Assembly: GCF_019670005.1 (NCBI RefSeq)
Contig: NZ_AP019783.1
Span: forward strand, 1,136,501-1,200,500
DNA length: 64,000 bases
DNA from: Methylomagnum ishizawai
GTDB taxonomy: Bacteria; Pseudomonadota; Gammaproteobacteria; Methylococcales; Methylococcaceae
Direction of reading: 5' to 3'
A program made the translations under genes and the position numbers. The notes beneath the pieces were generated by a model. The model saw nothing but the letters and a program-made list of their open reading frames with translations. It made no database searches and was not told where the DNA came from. Position 1 is the first letter of the stretch. Each line of letters starts with the position of its first letter. Shown here one piece after another: positions 1-8,210 of the stretch.

Positions 1-872
1 GACGGGTTGCCGGAACCGTAATACATCAGGTTCAGGGCCGGATCGTAGCTGTACCAACCCCAAGTGGAGCCACCGCCGATCTTCCACTGGTCGCCCTGCC
101 AAGTCTTCAAGGAGGAATCCTTGCCGACCGGGGCCATCTTGCCATCGGTCCAGGTCATGGTCTTGTCGGGGTCGATCTTCATGTCGGCGTCCGGGCCCAT
201 GGAATAGGCTTTCCAGGCCAGGCTGCCGTCCTTGATGTTGTAGGCGGCGATGAAGCCGCGCACACCGAACTCGCCGCCGGAGATACCGGTGAAGACCTTG
301 TCCTTCACGACCAAGGGCGCGTTGGTGTTGGTCATGCCGGCTTTGGGATCGCCGTTCTTGACCTTCCATACGATCTTGCCGGTCTTGGCATCGAGGGCCA
401 CCAGGGTGGCGTCGCCTTGGGCCAGGAACACCTTGCCGTCGCCATAGGCCAGACCGCGGTTGACCACGTCGCAGCACATCACGCCGATCACCTGGGTCTG
501 GTCGGTGCCCGCGTCGGGGGCGTAGTTGTATTCCCAAACCACGGAGTGGGTATCCTGGTTCAGCGCGTAAACCTTGTGCGGATAGCCGGTGTGGATGTAG
601 ATCAGGTCGCCGACGACCAAGGGACCGCCTTCGTGGCCGCGCAGCATACCAGTGGAGAAGGTCCAGATCGGTTGCAGGCTCTTAGCGTTGTCCTTGTTGA
701 TCTGCGTCAGGCTGCTGAAGCGGGTGCCGTAGTAATCGCCACCCCAGGTCGCCCAGTTCTGGGGATCCTTGGAGAGCTTTTCCACTTCGGCGTTGGCGAA
801 CGTAACCCCGGGGGCTGCCAGCACGGACGCGATAGCGGTCGCGAGCAACCAACTTTTCACGGGTTTTTTCAT
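1..872 (-). CDS. xoxF: PQQ-dependent methanol dehydrogenase, XoxF type (partial, 3' end outside window)
   Basis: Periplasmic quinoprotein that oxidises methanol to formaldehyde or formate. Only the N-terminal 290 codons are in the window. Start ATG at 872-870 follows a strong GAGGAGG ribosome site. A signal peptide ending near residue 26 (VTFANA) is visible. The vicinal disulfide Cys133-Cys134 in [10 protein letters not shown] is characteristic of PQQ alcohol dehydrogenases, and the tryptophan-docking region with [13 protein letters not shown] is present. [11 protein letters not shown] and [12 protein letters not shown] resemble XoxF more than MxaF, so XoxF is preferred. The aspartate pair that decides lanthanide versus calcium use lies beyond the window edge, so metal preference cannot be checked here. 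Confidence 0.88.
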   Translation of the reverse strand, partial: MKKPVKSWLLATAIASVLAAPGVTFANAEVEKLSKDPQNWATWGGDYYGTRFSSLTQINKDNAKSLQPIWTFSTGMLRGHEGGPLVVGDLIYIHTGYPHKVYALNQDTHSVVWEYNYAPDAGTDQTQVIGVMCCDVVNRGLAYGDGKVFLAQGDATLVALDAKTGKIVWKVKNGDPKAGMTNTNAPLVVKDKVFTGISGGEFGVRGFIAAYNIKDGSLAWKAYSMGPDADMKIDPDKTMTWTDGKMAPVGKDSSLKTWQGDQWKIGGGSTWGWYSYDPALNLMYYGSGNP

Positions 873-1271
873 CTCTTTTCCTCCTCGTAATCTGTTGTGG
901 CTAACAGAGTACTGTTGTTAACGACAAGTTACCCTTAAAGCGATAGGGACGGTTTTTTCATTGAGCAAGGAAAAATTTCCTGAAATTATCCTGATATTTT
1001 CCCGGCTAGGCCCGTCAGCGTGCGTAAATTGAAGGATTTCCACCTAAAAGTCAATGATGCGGAAACGGGGCTGCGACGGTGGTTTCCGGGGCTTGCAAGC
1101 CGGGTTTCGCCCCCCGATCGCGCCTTTCGGGCCGGTGGTCGGAGGCGTTCATCAAGGCCGGGGCGGGGTGGCGATTGTCACGGAACGGGTGGGGCGGCCA
1201 AGCCGGGGCCGACGGTTGAATCCCCATCGCGGCGCGGGGAAAATGCCCTGCCACTTCCAAGGAGAATCGCC
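873..1271. promoter_or_regulatory. Divergent intergenic region between xoxF and the metallohydrolase gene
   Basis: A 399-bp non-coding stretch separates the oppositely oriented xoxF and metallohydrolase genes and must hold both promoters. The part next to xoxF (about 900-1010) is AT-rich; the rest is GC-rich. An open frame reading through from 1020 lacks a ribosome site and I do not treat it as coding. No specific operator was recognised. Confidence 0.5.
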
Positions 1272-2198
1272 ATGAAATCCCTGTTCGCCGCCTGTGCCTT
1301 GCTCGCGTTACCGTTGCCGGGTAACGGCGGGCCGTTGCCCGAAATCTCGCTCCGGGAAGTCGCGCCCGGCGTCTATGTCCACCAAGGAGTGCATCAACTG
1401 CCGGACCGCCATAACCGCGGCGAGATCGCCAATATCGGCTTCATCGTCGGCGAGCGCTGCGTCGCGGTGGTCGATACCGGCGGCAGCCCGGAACAGGGCG
1501 AGGCGCTGAGACAAGCCGTGGCCGCCGCGACGACGGTGCCGGTGTGCTATGTCATCAATACCCATGTCCATCCCGACCATATCTACGGCAACCTCGCTTT
1601 CAAGAAGCCGGGCGTGAGCTTCGTCGGCCATGGCAAGCTGGAACAGGCCATGGCGCTGCGGGCACCTTATTACCGGGATTTGGCCGGGCGCGAATTGGGG
1701 TTCAAGCCCGGCCCCGAGCATTTCATTCCGCCCGACCGGCCCGTGCGCGATACCCTGGAATTGGAGTTGGGCGGGCGCACCCTGCTATTGACCGCCCATC
1801 CCACCGCCCACACCGACAGCGACCTCAGCGTCTACGACCAGAAGACCCGGACTTTGTGGCTGGCCGACCTTCTATTTATGGGGCATACGCCGGTGGTCGA
1901 TGGCAGCCTGAACGGCTGGCTCAAGGTGATCGATCAGCTCAAAGCGATCGATGCCCGGCTGGCGATTCCGGGACATGGTCCGGTGTCCGCCGCCTGGCCC
2001 TTGGCGCTGATATCGGAGGAACGCTATTTAAGGATGCTGCAAACCGAAATCCGCGCCGCGCTCAAGGCCAACAAGACCATGGAATGGGCCATGGCCAACG
2101 TCGGCCAATCGGCCCGCCCGGAATGGCAGTTGTTCGACGAGTTCCACCAGCGCAACATCGCGACGGCGTTCGCGGAACTGGAATGGGAGGATGAGTAG
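1272..2198 (+). CDS. Quinoprotein relay system zinc metallohydrolase (metallo-beta-lactamase fold)
   Basis: A 308-residue exported metallo-beta-lactamase-fold protein. The start at 1272 is chosen because AAGGAG lies just upstream and it gives a signal peptide (MKSLFAACALLALPLPGNGG); the open frame extends upstream to 1020 without a start signal. The zinc-binding motif THVHPDH is at residues 97-103, with downstream ligand motifs HPTAHTDSD, LADLLF and IPGHGP. Members of this family are encoded beside periplasmic PQQ dehydrogenases together with SoxYZ-like carriers, exactly as here (xoxF upstream, carrier downstream). The substrate is unknown; a role in quinoprotein electron relay or maturation is inferred from context only. 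Confidence 0.8.
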   Translation: MKSLFAACALLALPLPGNGGPLPEISLREVAPGVYVHQGVHQLPDRHNRGEIANIGFIVGERCVAVVDTGGSPEQGEALRQAVAAATTVPVCYVINTHVHPDHIYGNLAFKKPGVSFVGHGKLEQAMALRAPYYRDLAGRELGFKPGPEHFIPPDRPVRDTLELELGGRTLLLTAHPTAHTDSDLSVYDQKTRTLWLADLLFMGHTPVVDGSLNGWLKVIDQLKAIDARLAIPGHGPVSAAWPLALISEERYLRMLQTEIRAALKANKTMEWAMANVGQSARPEWQLFDEFHQRNIATAFAELEWEDE

Positions 2199-2277
2199 CG
2201 CGCCGGGAATTCCCAGCCATCCCGGCCCAGCCTAAAATCGCCCCGACCCTAAAACAACACCGCCTTTCGGAGGAACC

Positions 2278-3096
2278 ATGAACCCATTCCGCGTCCCGCG
2301 ACCCGTTTTCCCCGTCTTGTTCGGCCTCGGCCTTATCCTGGCGGGCACCGTCCAAGCCGCGGGCGAAGAAGACTTGGCCTGGAACACCCGCCTCAAGCAG
2401 CAGTTCTATGGCGACCGCCCCATCGAGGAAGGCACCCAGGTCGTCGAGTTGACCGCGCCCTACCGCGCCGAAGACCCGGCCTTGGTGCCCCTGCAAATCA
2501 CCAGCAAGATTCCCCAGGCCCAGGACCATTACATCAAGAACATCACCCTGGTCATCGACAACAACCCGGTGCCGTTCTCGGCCTCGTTCGATTTCACGCC
2601 CGAGAGCGGCAAGGCCGATGTGGCGCTGCGGGCGCGGGTGAACGCCTACACCAATGTCCGCGCCATCGCCGAGACCAACGACGGCAAGCTCTATATGAAC
2701 AAGGCGTTCGTGAAGGCCAGCGGCGGCTGTTCCGCGCCCATCGGCACCGACCTCGAAGCCGCCATGGCGCGGCTGGGCAAGATGAAGTTCAAGTTCGACG
2801 GCGACAAGGCGGCGCTGGGACAGGCCAATCCGGTGCAATTGCTCATCAGCCATCCCAATATCAGCGGGATGCAGATGGACCAGATCAGCCGTTTGGTGAA
2901 GCCCGCGCATTTCGTGGACGAGGTGAAGGTGAGCTTCGATGGCAAGCCGGTATTGACCGCCAAGACCGATATCGCGGTCAGCGCCGACCCCAATTTCCGC
3001 TTCTATTTCGTGCCGGACAAGGCGGGCGAACTCAAGGCGGAGATCAAGGACAACCTGGGCAACCATTTCACCCAAACCCAGGCGGTGACGCCGTAG
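2278..3096 (+). CDS. Quinoprotein dehydrogenase-associated SoxYZ-like carrier protein
   Basis: A 272-residue periplasmic protein combining SoxY-like and SoxZ-like halves. Start ATG at 2278 follows CGGAGGAACC. The signal peptide runs to about residue 28 (TVQAA). The SoxY half carries a GGC motif (Cys151, in KASGGCSAP), equivalent to the swinging-arm cysteine of SoxY but internal because the SoxZ half (from about residue 165) is fused behind it. It follows the metallohydrolase by 79 bp on the same strand and probably shares its transcript. The family accompanies PQQ dehydrogenases; the carried group is not known. Confidence 0.8.
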   Translation: MNPFRVPRPVFPVLFGLGLILAGTVQAAGEEDLAWNTRLKQQFYGDRPIEEGTQVVELTAPYRAEDPALVPLQITSKIPQAQDHYIKNITLVIDNNPVPFSASFDFTPESGKADVALRARVNAYTNVRAIAETNDGKLYMNKAFVKASGGCSAPIGTDLEAAMARLGKMKFKFDGDKAALGQANPVQLLISHPNISGMQMDQISRLVKPAHFVDEVKVSFDGKPVLTAKTDIAVSADPNFRFYFVPDKAGELKAEIKDNLGNHFTQTQAVTP

Positions 3097-3114
3097 GCCG
3101 GGATTTCTCGGGGC

Positions 3115-3147
3115 ATGAAAAAGGCCGGTGCGACCGGCCTTTTTCAT
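3115..3147. terminator. Bidirectional Rho-independent terminator
   Basis: A perfect 15-bp inverted repeat with a 3-base GCG loop and A/T tracts on both sides lies between the convergent SoxYZ-like gene (ends 3096) and glgX (ends 3159). It can terminate both transcripts. Confidence 0.9.
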
Positions 3148-3158
3148 AGGCGGAACGC

Positions 3159-5279
3159 TCAGCCCCGTTCCGCCACCAGGACCACCAAACTGCGGTCGCG
3201 CACCAGGAGCGAGCTTTCATGGTGGAGCGGGATGCCGTGGCCGGGCTGGCAGACATCGAAGGGCGGACCGGCGCTGGTATCCACCTTCTTGGTCCAGCGG
3301 CAACCGCCCGGCGCGCGCGGCAACAGGAAGCTGACCGCGTGGGGCAGGGGATTCGACAACAGGCACAACTGGCGCTCGCCGGTTTCGGCGGCGTGGATAT
3401 GGCAGCCGATGGCGGACTCGGTATGCCAATCCGGCATCCAGCCCGAGGGGTTGAACCAACTCACGTCCTCGGGTTTATAGAAACGCTCGCTGGTCAATAC
3501 CGGATGCCGCCGCCGGAAGGCGATCATGTTTTTGACGAATTCCAGGAATTCCTGGTTCTGGTCGGCGAGGCTCCAATCGAACCAGGAGATCGCGTTGTCC
3601 TGGCAATAGGCGTTGTTGTTGCCGTGCTGGGTGCGGCAGAACTCGTCGCCGCCGAGGATCATGGGCACGCCGCGCGACACCAGCAACGTCGCCATGAAGT
3701 TCTTCATCTGGCGGAGGCGCAGCCGGTTGATATGGGCGTCGTCGGTCGGGCCTTCCACGCCGTAGTTGGCGCTGAAATTGCCGTCCGAGCCGTCGCGGTT
3801 GCCTTCGCCGTTGGCGAGGTTGTGCTTATGCGAGTAGCTGACCAGGTCGTTCAGCGTGAAACCGTCGTGGCAGGTGACGAAGTTGATGCTGTTGACCGGG
3901 GCTTTGCCGCTGTGTTCGTAGATATCGGCGCTGCCGCACAAACGGCTGGCGAACGCTCCAGCCAGACCCGAGTCGCCGCGCCAATAACGCCGCACATCGT
4001 CGCGGTAGAGGCCGTTCCATTCCGACCAGCGCTCTCCCGGAAACCGTCCGACCAGATAGGCTCCGCCCGCGTCCCAGGCTTCGGCGATCAGCTTCACGTC
4101 GCGCAGGATGGGGTCTTCGGCGATCTGCTCCAACAGCGGCGGGTTGGGGATCAGGTTGCCGTTGCGGTCGCGGCCCAGGATCGAGGCCAGGTCGAAGCGG
4201 AAACCGTCCACATGCATTTCCACCACCCAATAGCGCAGGCAATCGAGGATGAAGTTCCGCACCACCGGGTGGTTGCAATTGATGGTGTTGCCGCAGCCGG
4301 AATAGTTCTTATAGCGGCGCTTGTCCTCTTCCAGGATGTAGTAAATGCTGTTGTCGAGGCCGCGGAAGCTCAGGGTGGGGCCGGTCTCGTCGCCTTCCGC
4401 CGTGTGGTTGAACACCACGTCCAGCAAAACCTCGATCCCGGCTTTGTGCAGTGCCTTGACCATGGTCTTGAATTCGTCCACCTGGCAGCCGGGATAGAGC
4501 CGGGTGCCGTAGCCTTCGTAGGGCGCGAAGAAGCCGATGGTGTTGTAACCCCAGTAATTGGAGAGCCGCTGCCCGGTCTCGGGATTCACCAAGGTGGTTT
4601 CGTGCGGATTGAATTCCTGCAAGGGCATGAATTCGACGGCGGTGACGCCGAGTTGCTTGAGATAGGGAATCTTGTCGATCACCCCGAGATAACTGCCCGC
4701 CAGCCGGGTGCCGGAACTCGGATGGATGGTGAGTCCGCGCACATGGGTTTCATAGATGACCAGATCGGACCAGGGATGATAGAGCGGGCGGTCGTCTTCC
4801 CAATCGAAGCCGTTGGCGGTGACCAAGCCCTTGACCAGGGCCGGTTGCCGCCAATCGGGGCTATGGTCCTGGTTGGCCGAGAAGCCCATGAAATCCCAGT
4901 GCGGCGGGCTGGTCAGCGCGGTGGCGTAGGGGTCGATGAGGATGCGGCGCGAATCGAAGCGGTGGCCGCGCTCGGGCGCGACCGGACCATCGACCCGGTA
5001 GGCGTAGACCAAGCCCCGGCCCGCCCCTTCCACCACGATATGCCACATATCGCCGGTTTTATGCTGGCGCGGGTCGAGTTCGATGACCTGGAACGGCTCG
5101 ACGGCGTTGATATCCTCGAACAGCAACAGCCACACCTTCACGGCATGGCGGCTGAACAAGGCGAAATTGACCCCGCCCTTGTGCAGGTGCACGCCGTGCG
5201 GCAACGGCGAACCGGCACCGTAGGAGAACGGGGGGCGTTTGGTGGAAACGATGTCCAAGGGGCGCTCGGCGGATTTCAT
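3159..5279 (-). CDS. glgX: Glycogen debranching enzyme GlgX
   Basis: Cytoplasmic GH13 isoamylase-type debranching enzyme of 706 residues, hydrolysing alpha-1,6 branches of phosphorylase-trimmed glycogen. An N-terminal CBM48-type domain (about 20-130) is followed by the catalytic barrel. Conserved GH13 regions are DVVFNHT (about 287-293), GFRFDLAS with the nucleophile Asp363, IAEAWDAG with acid Glu400, and TCHDGFTLND with Asp472. Length and motif spacing are normal for GlgX. The ATG at 5279 has only a weak ribosome site. The gene stands alone, with no glycogen synthase or phosphorylase gene beside it. Confidence 0.93.
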   Translation of the reverse strand: MKSAERPLDIVSTKRPPFSYGAGSPLPHGVHLHKGGVNFALFSRHAVKVWLLLFEDINAVEPFQVIELDPRQHKTGDMWHIVVEGAGRGLVYAYRVDGPVAPERGHRFDSRRILIDPYATALTSPPHWDFMGFSANQDHSPDWRQPALVKGLVTANGFDWEDDRPLYHPWSDLVIYETHVRGLTIHPSSGTRLAGSYLGVIDKIPYLKQLGVTAVEFMPLQEFNPHETTLVNPETGQRLSNYWGYNTIGFFAPYEGYGTRLYPGCQVDEFKTMVKALHKAGIEVLLDVVFNHTAEGDETGPTLSFRGLDNSIYYILEEDKRRYKNYSGCGNTINCNHPVVRNFILDCLRYWVVEMHVDGFRFDLASILGRDRNGNLIPNPPLLEQIAEDPILRDVKLIAEAWDAGGAYLVGRFPGERWSEWNGLYRDDVRRYWRGDSGLAGAFASRLCGSADIYEHSGKAPVNSINFVTCHDGFTLNDLVSYSHKHNLANGEGNRDGSDGNFSANYGVEGPTDDAHINRLRLRQMKNFMATLLVSRGVPMILGGDEFCRTQHGNNNAYCQDNAISWFDWSLADQNQEFLEFVKNMIAFRRRHPVLTSERFYKPEDVSWFNPSGWMPDWHTESAIGCHIHAAETGERQLCLLSNPLPHAVSFLLPRAPGGCRWTKKVDTSAGPPFDVCQPGHGIPLHHESSLLVRDRSLVVLVAERG

Positions 5280-5823
5280 GGCGATGAACGTGTCGCTAGC
5301 TGGATGAATATCGGCGTAGACCAGGCGTTCCTTCGGCGGAAAAGCATTCCCCGACCGCGGATGATGATGAATTTATCGAGTCCTAACGACTTCAAAATCA
5401 AGAGCTTATCGGCGAATCCCAGGGGTCCGGTGCTAATCTTACCATTCTAGTTGGTTAAACGGGAAATTTGTCGCATCGCGACCACTAGCCTATTTTTCCG
5501 ATAAATCAAGTTCCGCCGGGCCGCCATCGCCTGTGGCATATCACTCGGACACTGGGTCATATGCCGGCCTGTCCTGGCTTGGACGCCTATTCGTCGGTTT
5601 GCGCCACTGTTCGGCGGGATGGATATTGCGATGTCCGGCCCGCGCCGGTTTCGCGTAAACTCCGCCGGGTTTTGGACGTCCGAAAAAATTTCCGAGGAAA
5701 ACCCTGGGGTACCGGAATTTTTTTTTAAGGCTCCGGTCAGACCATCCGTCAGTGGTTAACAACCGATGAAGCTGACACACACAACCGCTGTTCAATCAAC
5801 AACAAGTGTTTTTGGAGGTTAAT
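5280..5823. promoter_or_regulatory. Intergenic region between glgX and pmoC
   Basis: A 544-bp non-coding stretch between divergent glgX and pmoC. It contains AT-rich segments (5340-5520 and 5690-5730) including a run of nine or more T near 5718. It ends with TTGGAGG, the ribosome site of pmoC. It must hold the pmoC promoter, but no unambiguous -35/-10 pair was identified. A small open frame on the minus strand (5541-5795) has no ribosome site and is not called. Confidence 0.45.
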
Positions 5824-6582
5824 ATGGCTGCAACGACTGTTGGCGGCGTAAGCGCACAAGACAAGCCGCTCTTGGATACCAAGTGGCTGGCGTTCGCGTT
5901 CACGATCTATACCGTGTTCTATATGTGGGTACGCTGGTATGAAGGCGTCTATGGCTGGGCGGCCGGCCTCGACTCCTTCGCGCCGGAATTCGAGACCTAC
6001 TGGATGAACTTCCTGTATACCGAGATCGTGTTGGAAGTGACCACCGCGTCGATCCTGTGGGGCTATATCTGGAAGAGCCGCGACCGTAACCTGGACGCCC
6101 TCGAACCCCGCGAGAACCTGCGCCGCAACTTCACCCACCTGATCTGGGTGTTCGCCTATGCCTGGGCGATCTACTGGGGCGCTTCCTACTTCACCGAGCA
6201 GGACGGCACCTGGCACCAGACCATCGTGCGCGACACCGACTTCACCCCGTCGCACATCATCGAGTTCTACCTCAGCTACCCGATCTACATCATCACCGGC
6301 TTCGCGGCGTTCCTGTATGCCAAGACCCGCCTGCCGTACTTCGCCAAGGGCCTGTCCCTGCCGTACCTGGTGACCGTGGTCGGTCCTTTCATGATCCTGC
6401 CGAACGTGGGCCTGAACGAATGGGGCCACACCTTCTGGTTCATGGAAGAGCTGTTCGTGGCTCCCTTGCACTACGGCTTCGTGATCTTCGGCTGGCTGGC
6501 CCTGGCCATCGCCGGCGTGCTGCTCCAGATCTTCGCGAGCTTCGCCGAAGTGCTGAAGAAGGACCTGTGCCCGGACCTGTAA
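5824..6582 (+). CDS. pmoC: Particulate methane monooxygenase subunit C (orphan copy)
   Basis: Integral membrane subunit of the copper-dependent methane monooxygenase in intracytoplasmic membranes; 252 residues. ATG 5824 follows TTGGAGG; an upstream in-frame GTG at 5806 is not needed. Ligands of both metal sites described in pMMO structures are conserved: Asp127, His131 and His144 (equivalents of D156, H160, H173 of M. capsulatus) and Asn198, His202 and His216 (equivalents of N227, H231, H245). Five or six hydrophobic helices are visible. No pmoA or pmoB follows; a terminator lies 59 bp downstream, so this is a stand-alone copy like the extra pmoC known in some Methylococcaceae. Confidence 0.95.
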   Translation: MAATTVGGVSAQDKPLLDTKWLAFAFTIYTVFYMWVRWYEGVYGWAAGLDSFAPEFETYWMNFLYTEIVLEVTTASILWGYIWKSRDRNLDALEPRENLRRNFTHLIWVFAYAWAIYWGASYFTEQDGTWHQTIVRDTDFTPSHIIEFYLSYPIYIITGFAAFLYAKTRLPYFAKGLSLPYLVTVVGPFMILPNVGLNEWGHTFWFMEELFVAPLHYGFVIFGWLALAIAGVLLQIFASFAEVLKKDLCPDL

Positions 6583-6927
6583 TCGGTACGCGCGGCTAGG
6601 ACGGCTGGGTTCCCCAGCCGGTCCCGGCCAGGATGAACGGAACCGCCGTCCGAGAGGCAATTCGGACGGCGGTTTTTAATGCCCGCCGATCGGTGCCCTG
6701 GGCGGCATCGGGCGGCGGGCGCGAAACCACGGCCAAGGCCCCACCCGCATTGCCCCGGCAAATTTAACTTGCTAGCATTCGACGGCCCCAGGTGAGCCCC
6801 TGGGGCCTTGGATTCGCGAGCAGCGTTCGGTTCCGCCGTTAGGGCGCGGAATAGGCGGATGGGGATTTCCCCCCATCCCGCGATATATCAAGAAAAAGAA
6901 GAACCGCCCCCTTCACCGGAAGCTCCC
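6583..6927. other. Intergenic region after pmoC
   Basis: A 345-bp stretch holding a short hairpin (about 6603-6619), the pmoC terminator and the upstream region of a small membrane-protein gene. An open frame continues upstream of that gene from 6808 but shows no ribosome site. Confidence 0.5.
6641..6678 (+). terminator. Rho-independent terminator of pmoC
   Basis: A 13-bp GC-rich stem (AACCGCCGTCCGA and its complement) with a 7-base loop is followed by a run of T. It lies 59 bp behind the pmoC stop. Confidence 0.9.
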
Positions 6928-7167
6928 ATGCCAGACCTCATGTCCAAATTGAAACACGCCGGCCGTGTCATCGTCGGTGGAACCTGGGGTGTGGTGGCGT
7001 GGGGCCTTTCCGGGGCCGGCGCGGTGGCCGTGGTCATCTGGGGCATCAAGGCGGTCGCCATCCCCTTGCTGATGCTCAAGACCGCTTCCTGGGGTATTTG
7101 GGGCTTGGGCGTGCTGCGCGAGGCCAAGACCCGCCCCCCCTTGCCGCCGCCTTCCGATCCTTCTTGA
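6928..7167 (+). CDS. Small hydrophobic membrane protein, unknown
   Basis: A 79-residue protein with one long or two short hydrophobic stretches (about residues 13-60) rich in Gly, Ala, Val and Trp, a charged N-terminus (MPDLMSKLKHAGR) and a proline-rich tail (PPLPPPSDPS). ATG 6928 is favoured over the upstream in-frame extension because the extension is GC-random in composition and lacks a ribosome site; the site at 6928 is itself weak. I do not recognise the family. It is convergent with the acetyltransferase gene that follows. Confidence 0.5.
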   Translation: MPDLMSKLKHAGRVIVGGTWGVVAWGLSGAGAVAVVIWGIKAVAIPLLMLKTASWGIWGLGVLREAKTRPPLPPPSDPS

Positions 7168-7214
7168 AGAGGGGGCCGGAAACCCGCCCGGCTTCCAGCC
7201 CCTTCGATCATCCC

Positions 7215-8063
7215 CTAACCCAGCTCGAACGTGGTGATACCGAACACCCGCGCCAAGGGCGTTGCCGGGATCGCGCCCTGGTACATTCGGGCGGTCTCGA
7301 ACACCACCGCCATGCCATGCCGCGCCGCCAGGGCCACGGCGTCCGCGTTCGGCTCGGGCACATCCAACAGCACCGGCTCGCCCGGTCCCGCGTGGTTGCG
7401 TAGGGCGAGGAACAAGGTTTCCGCGCCGTCCGGGCTGTCCGCGAATAATGGCCCGATCTTCCAACCGCTGTGGCATTTCCGAATCACGCCGTAACCCTCC
7501 AGCCCGTCGCCCCTGGGTAGCCCGAAGGCGGCGCTTCCCGGTTGTCCGATCCAGGGCCGCAGGAAGGTTGGGCGCGGCACGGGGAACAATTCCGCGTCGT
7601 AACGCGCCACGGCCTCGAACGGCAGCGCCGCCAGCGGCACGGCTTCCGTAGGGCGCGGCATCCGGCCCGGCGCGATGCCTTGGTAGCGCACATTGCGGTA
7701 GGCCAGCGCGAAACCCGAGCGCCCATAATCGGCCTGCCGCTCCACCACGCCGTCCAGCCCGACGGCCTGCCCGCGCAGATATTCCATGGCGGTCCGCCAT
7801 AGCCTCATCCCATGCCCTTGGCCCCGGTGTTCCGGCTTGACGATATACAGCCCCAGGAAACCGAAACGCCCGCCATAGCTCACCGCCGACAGCGAACCGA
7901 TCGGTTCATCATCCAGGAACGCTCCGAAAAATCCCTCCGGGTCGGCGGCGTGGAAGGCTTCGGCGTCGTACAGGCCGGGATTCCAGCCTTCTTGGGCCGC
8001 CCATCGCAGGGGGATTTCCAGTTCGGCGCGGCTGAGGGTGCGGATGGTCGAAGTCGTGGCCAT
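7215..8063 (-). CDS. GNAT family N-acetyltransferase with C-terminal acetyltransferase-like domain
   Basis: A 282-residue cytoplasmic protein. The N-terminal GNAT domain (about 1-130) shows the acetyl-CoA binding signature in LYIVKPEHRGQGHGMRL. The C-terminal half (about 150-282) fits the second domain found in two-domain GNAT proteins (Acetyltransf_18 type). ATG 8063 is chosen because GAGG precedes it; an in-frame extension to 8117 runs into the preceding terminator hairpin. Substrate unknown. Confidence 0.78.
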   Translation of the reverse strand: MATTSTIRTLSRAELEIPLRWAAQEGWNPGLYDAEAFHAADPEGFFGAFLDDEPIGSLSAVSYGGRFGFLGLYIVKPEHRGQGHGMRLWRTAMEYLRGQAVGLDGVVERQADYGRSGFALAYRNVRYQGIAPGRMPRPTEAVPLAALPFEAVARYDAELFPVPRPTFLRPWIGQPGSAAFGLPRGDGLEGYGVIRKCHSGWKIGPLFADSPDGAETLFLALRNHAGPGEPVLLDVPEPNADAVALAARHGMAVVFETARMYQGAIPATPLARVFGITTFELG

Positions 8064-8095
8064 GGGGATTCCTCGCGGTATTGGGTTGCTGAACA

Positions 8096-8143
8096 CATAA
8101 AAGTCCGCCCCGCGCACTCCGGGATGGGGCGGGCGGGGCGGAC
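8096..8143 (-). terminator. Rho-independent terminator behind the porin gene
   Basis: On the minus strand an 11-bp GC stem (GTCCGCCCCGC and its complement, 8103-8113 and 8133-8143) is followed by TTTTATG. It lies between the porin stop and the acetyltransferase start, so the two genes are probably separate transcripts. Confidence 0.8.
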
Positions 8144-8210
8144 CTTGGAGTCGTCCAGCCGTCCGGGCCGGACGGCGGATTGCGAGCGGCGGCGATTCCG
8201 CGTCGGCGCG

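Noticed and set aside
417-890. A 157-codon plus-strand frame over xoxF
   Set aside because: Antisense shadow of a clearly conserved gene.
1020-1271. N-terminal extension of the metallohydrolase frame
   Set aside because: It lacks a ribosome site and would bury the signal peptide found at ATG 1272.
3219-5450. A 743-codon open frame on the plus strand
   Set aside because: It is antisense to glgX, which has all catalytic motifs; the frame is open only because of high GC content and its product is low-complexity.
5541-5795. An 84-codon minus-strand frame between glgX and pmoC
   Set aside because: No ribosome site, no recognisable protein features, and it covers the expected pmoC promoter.
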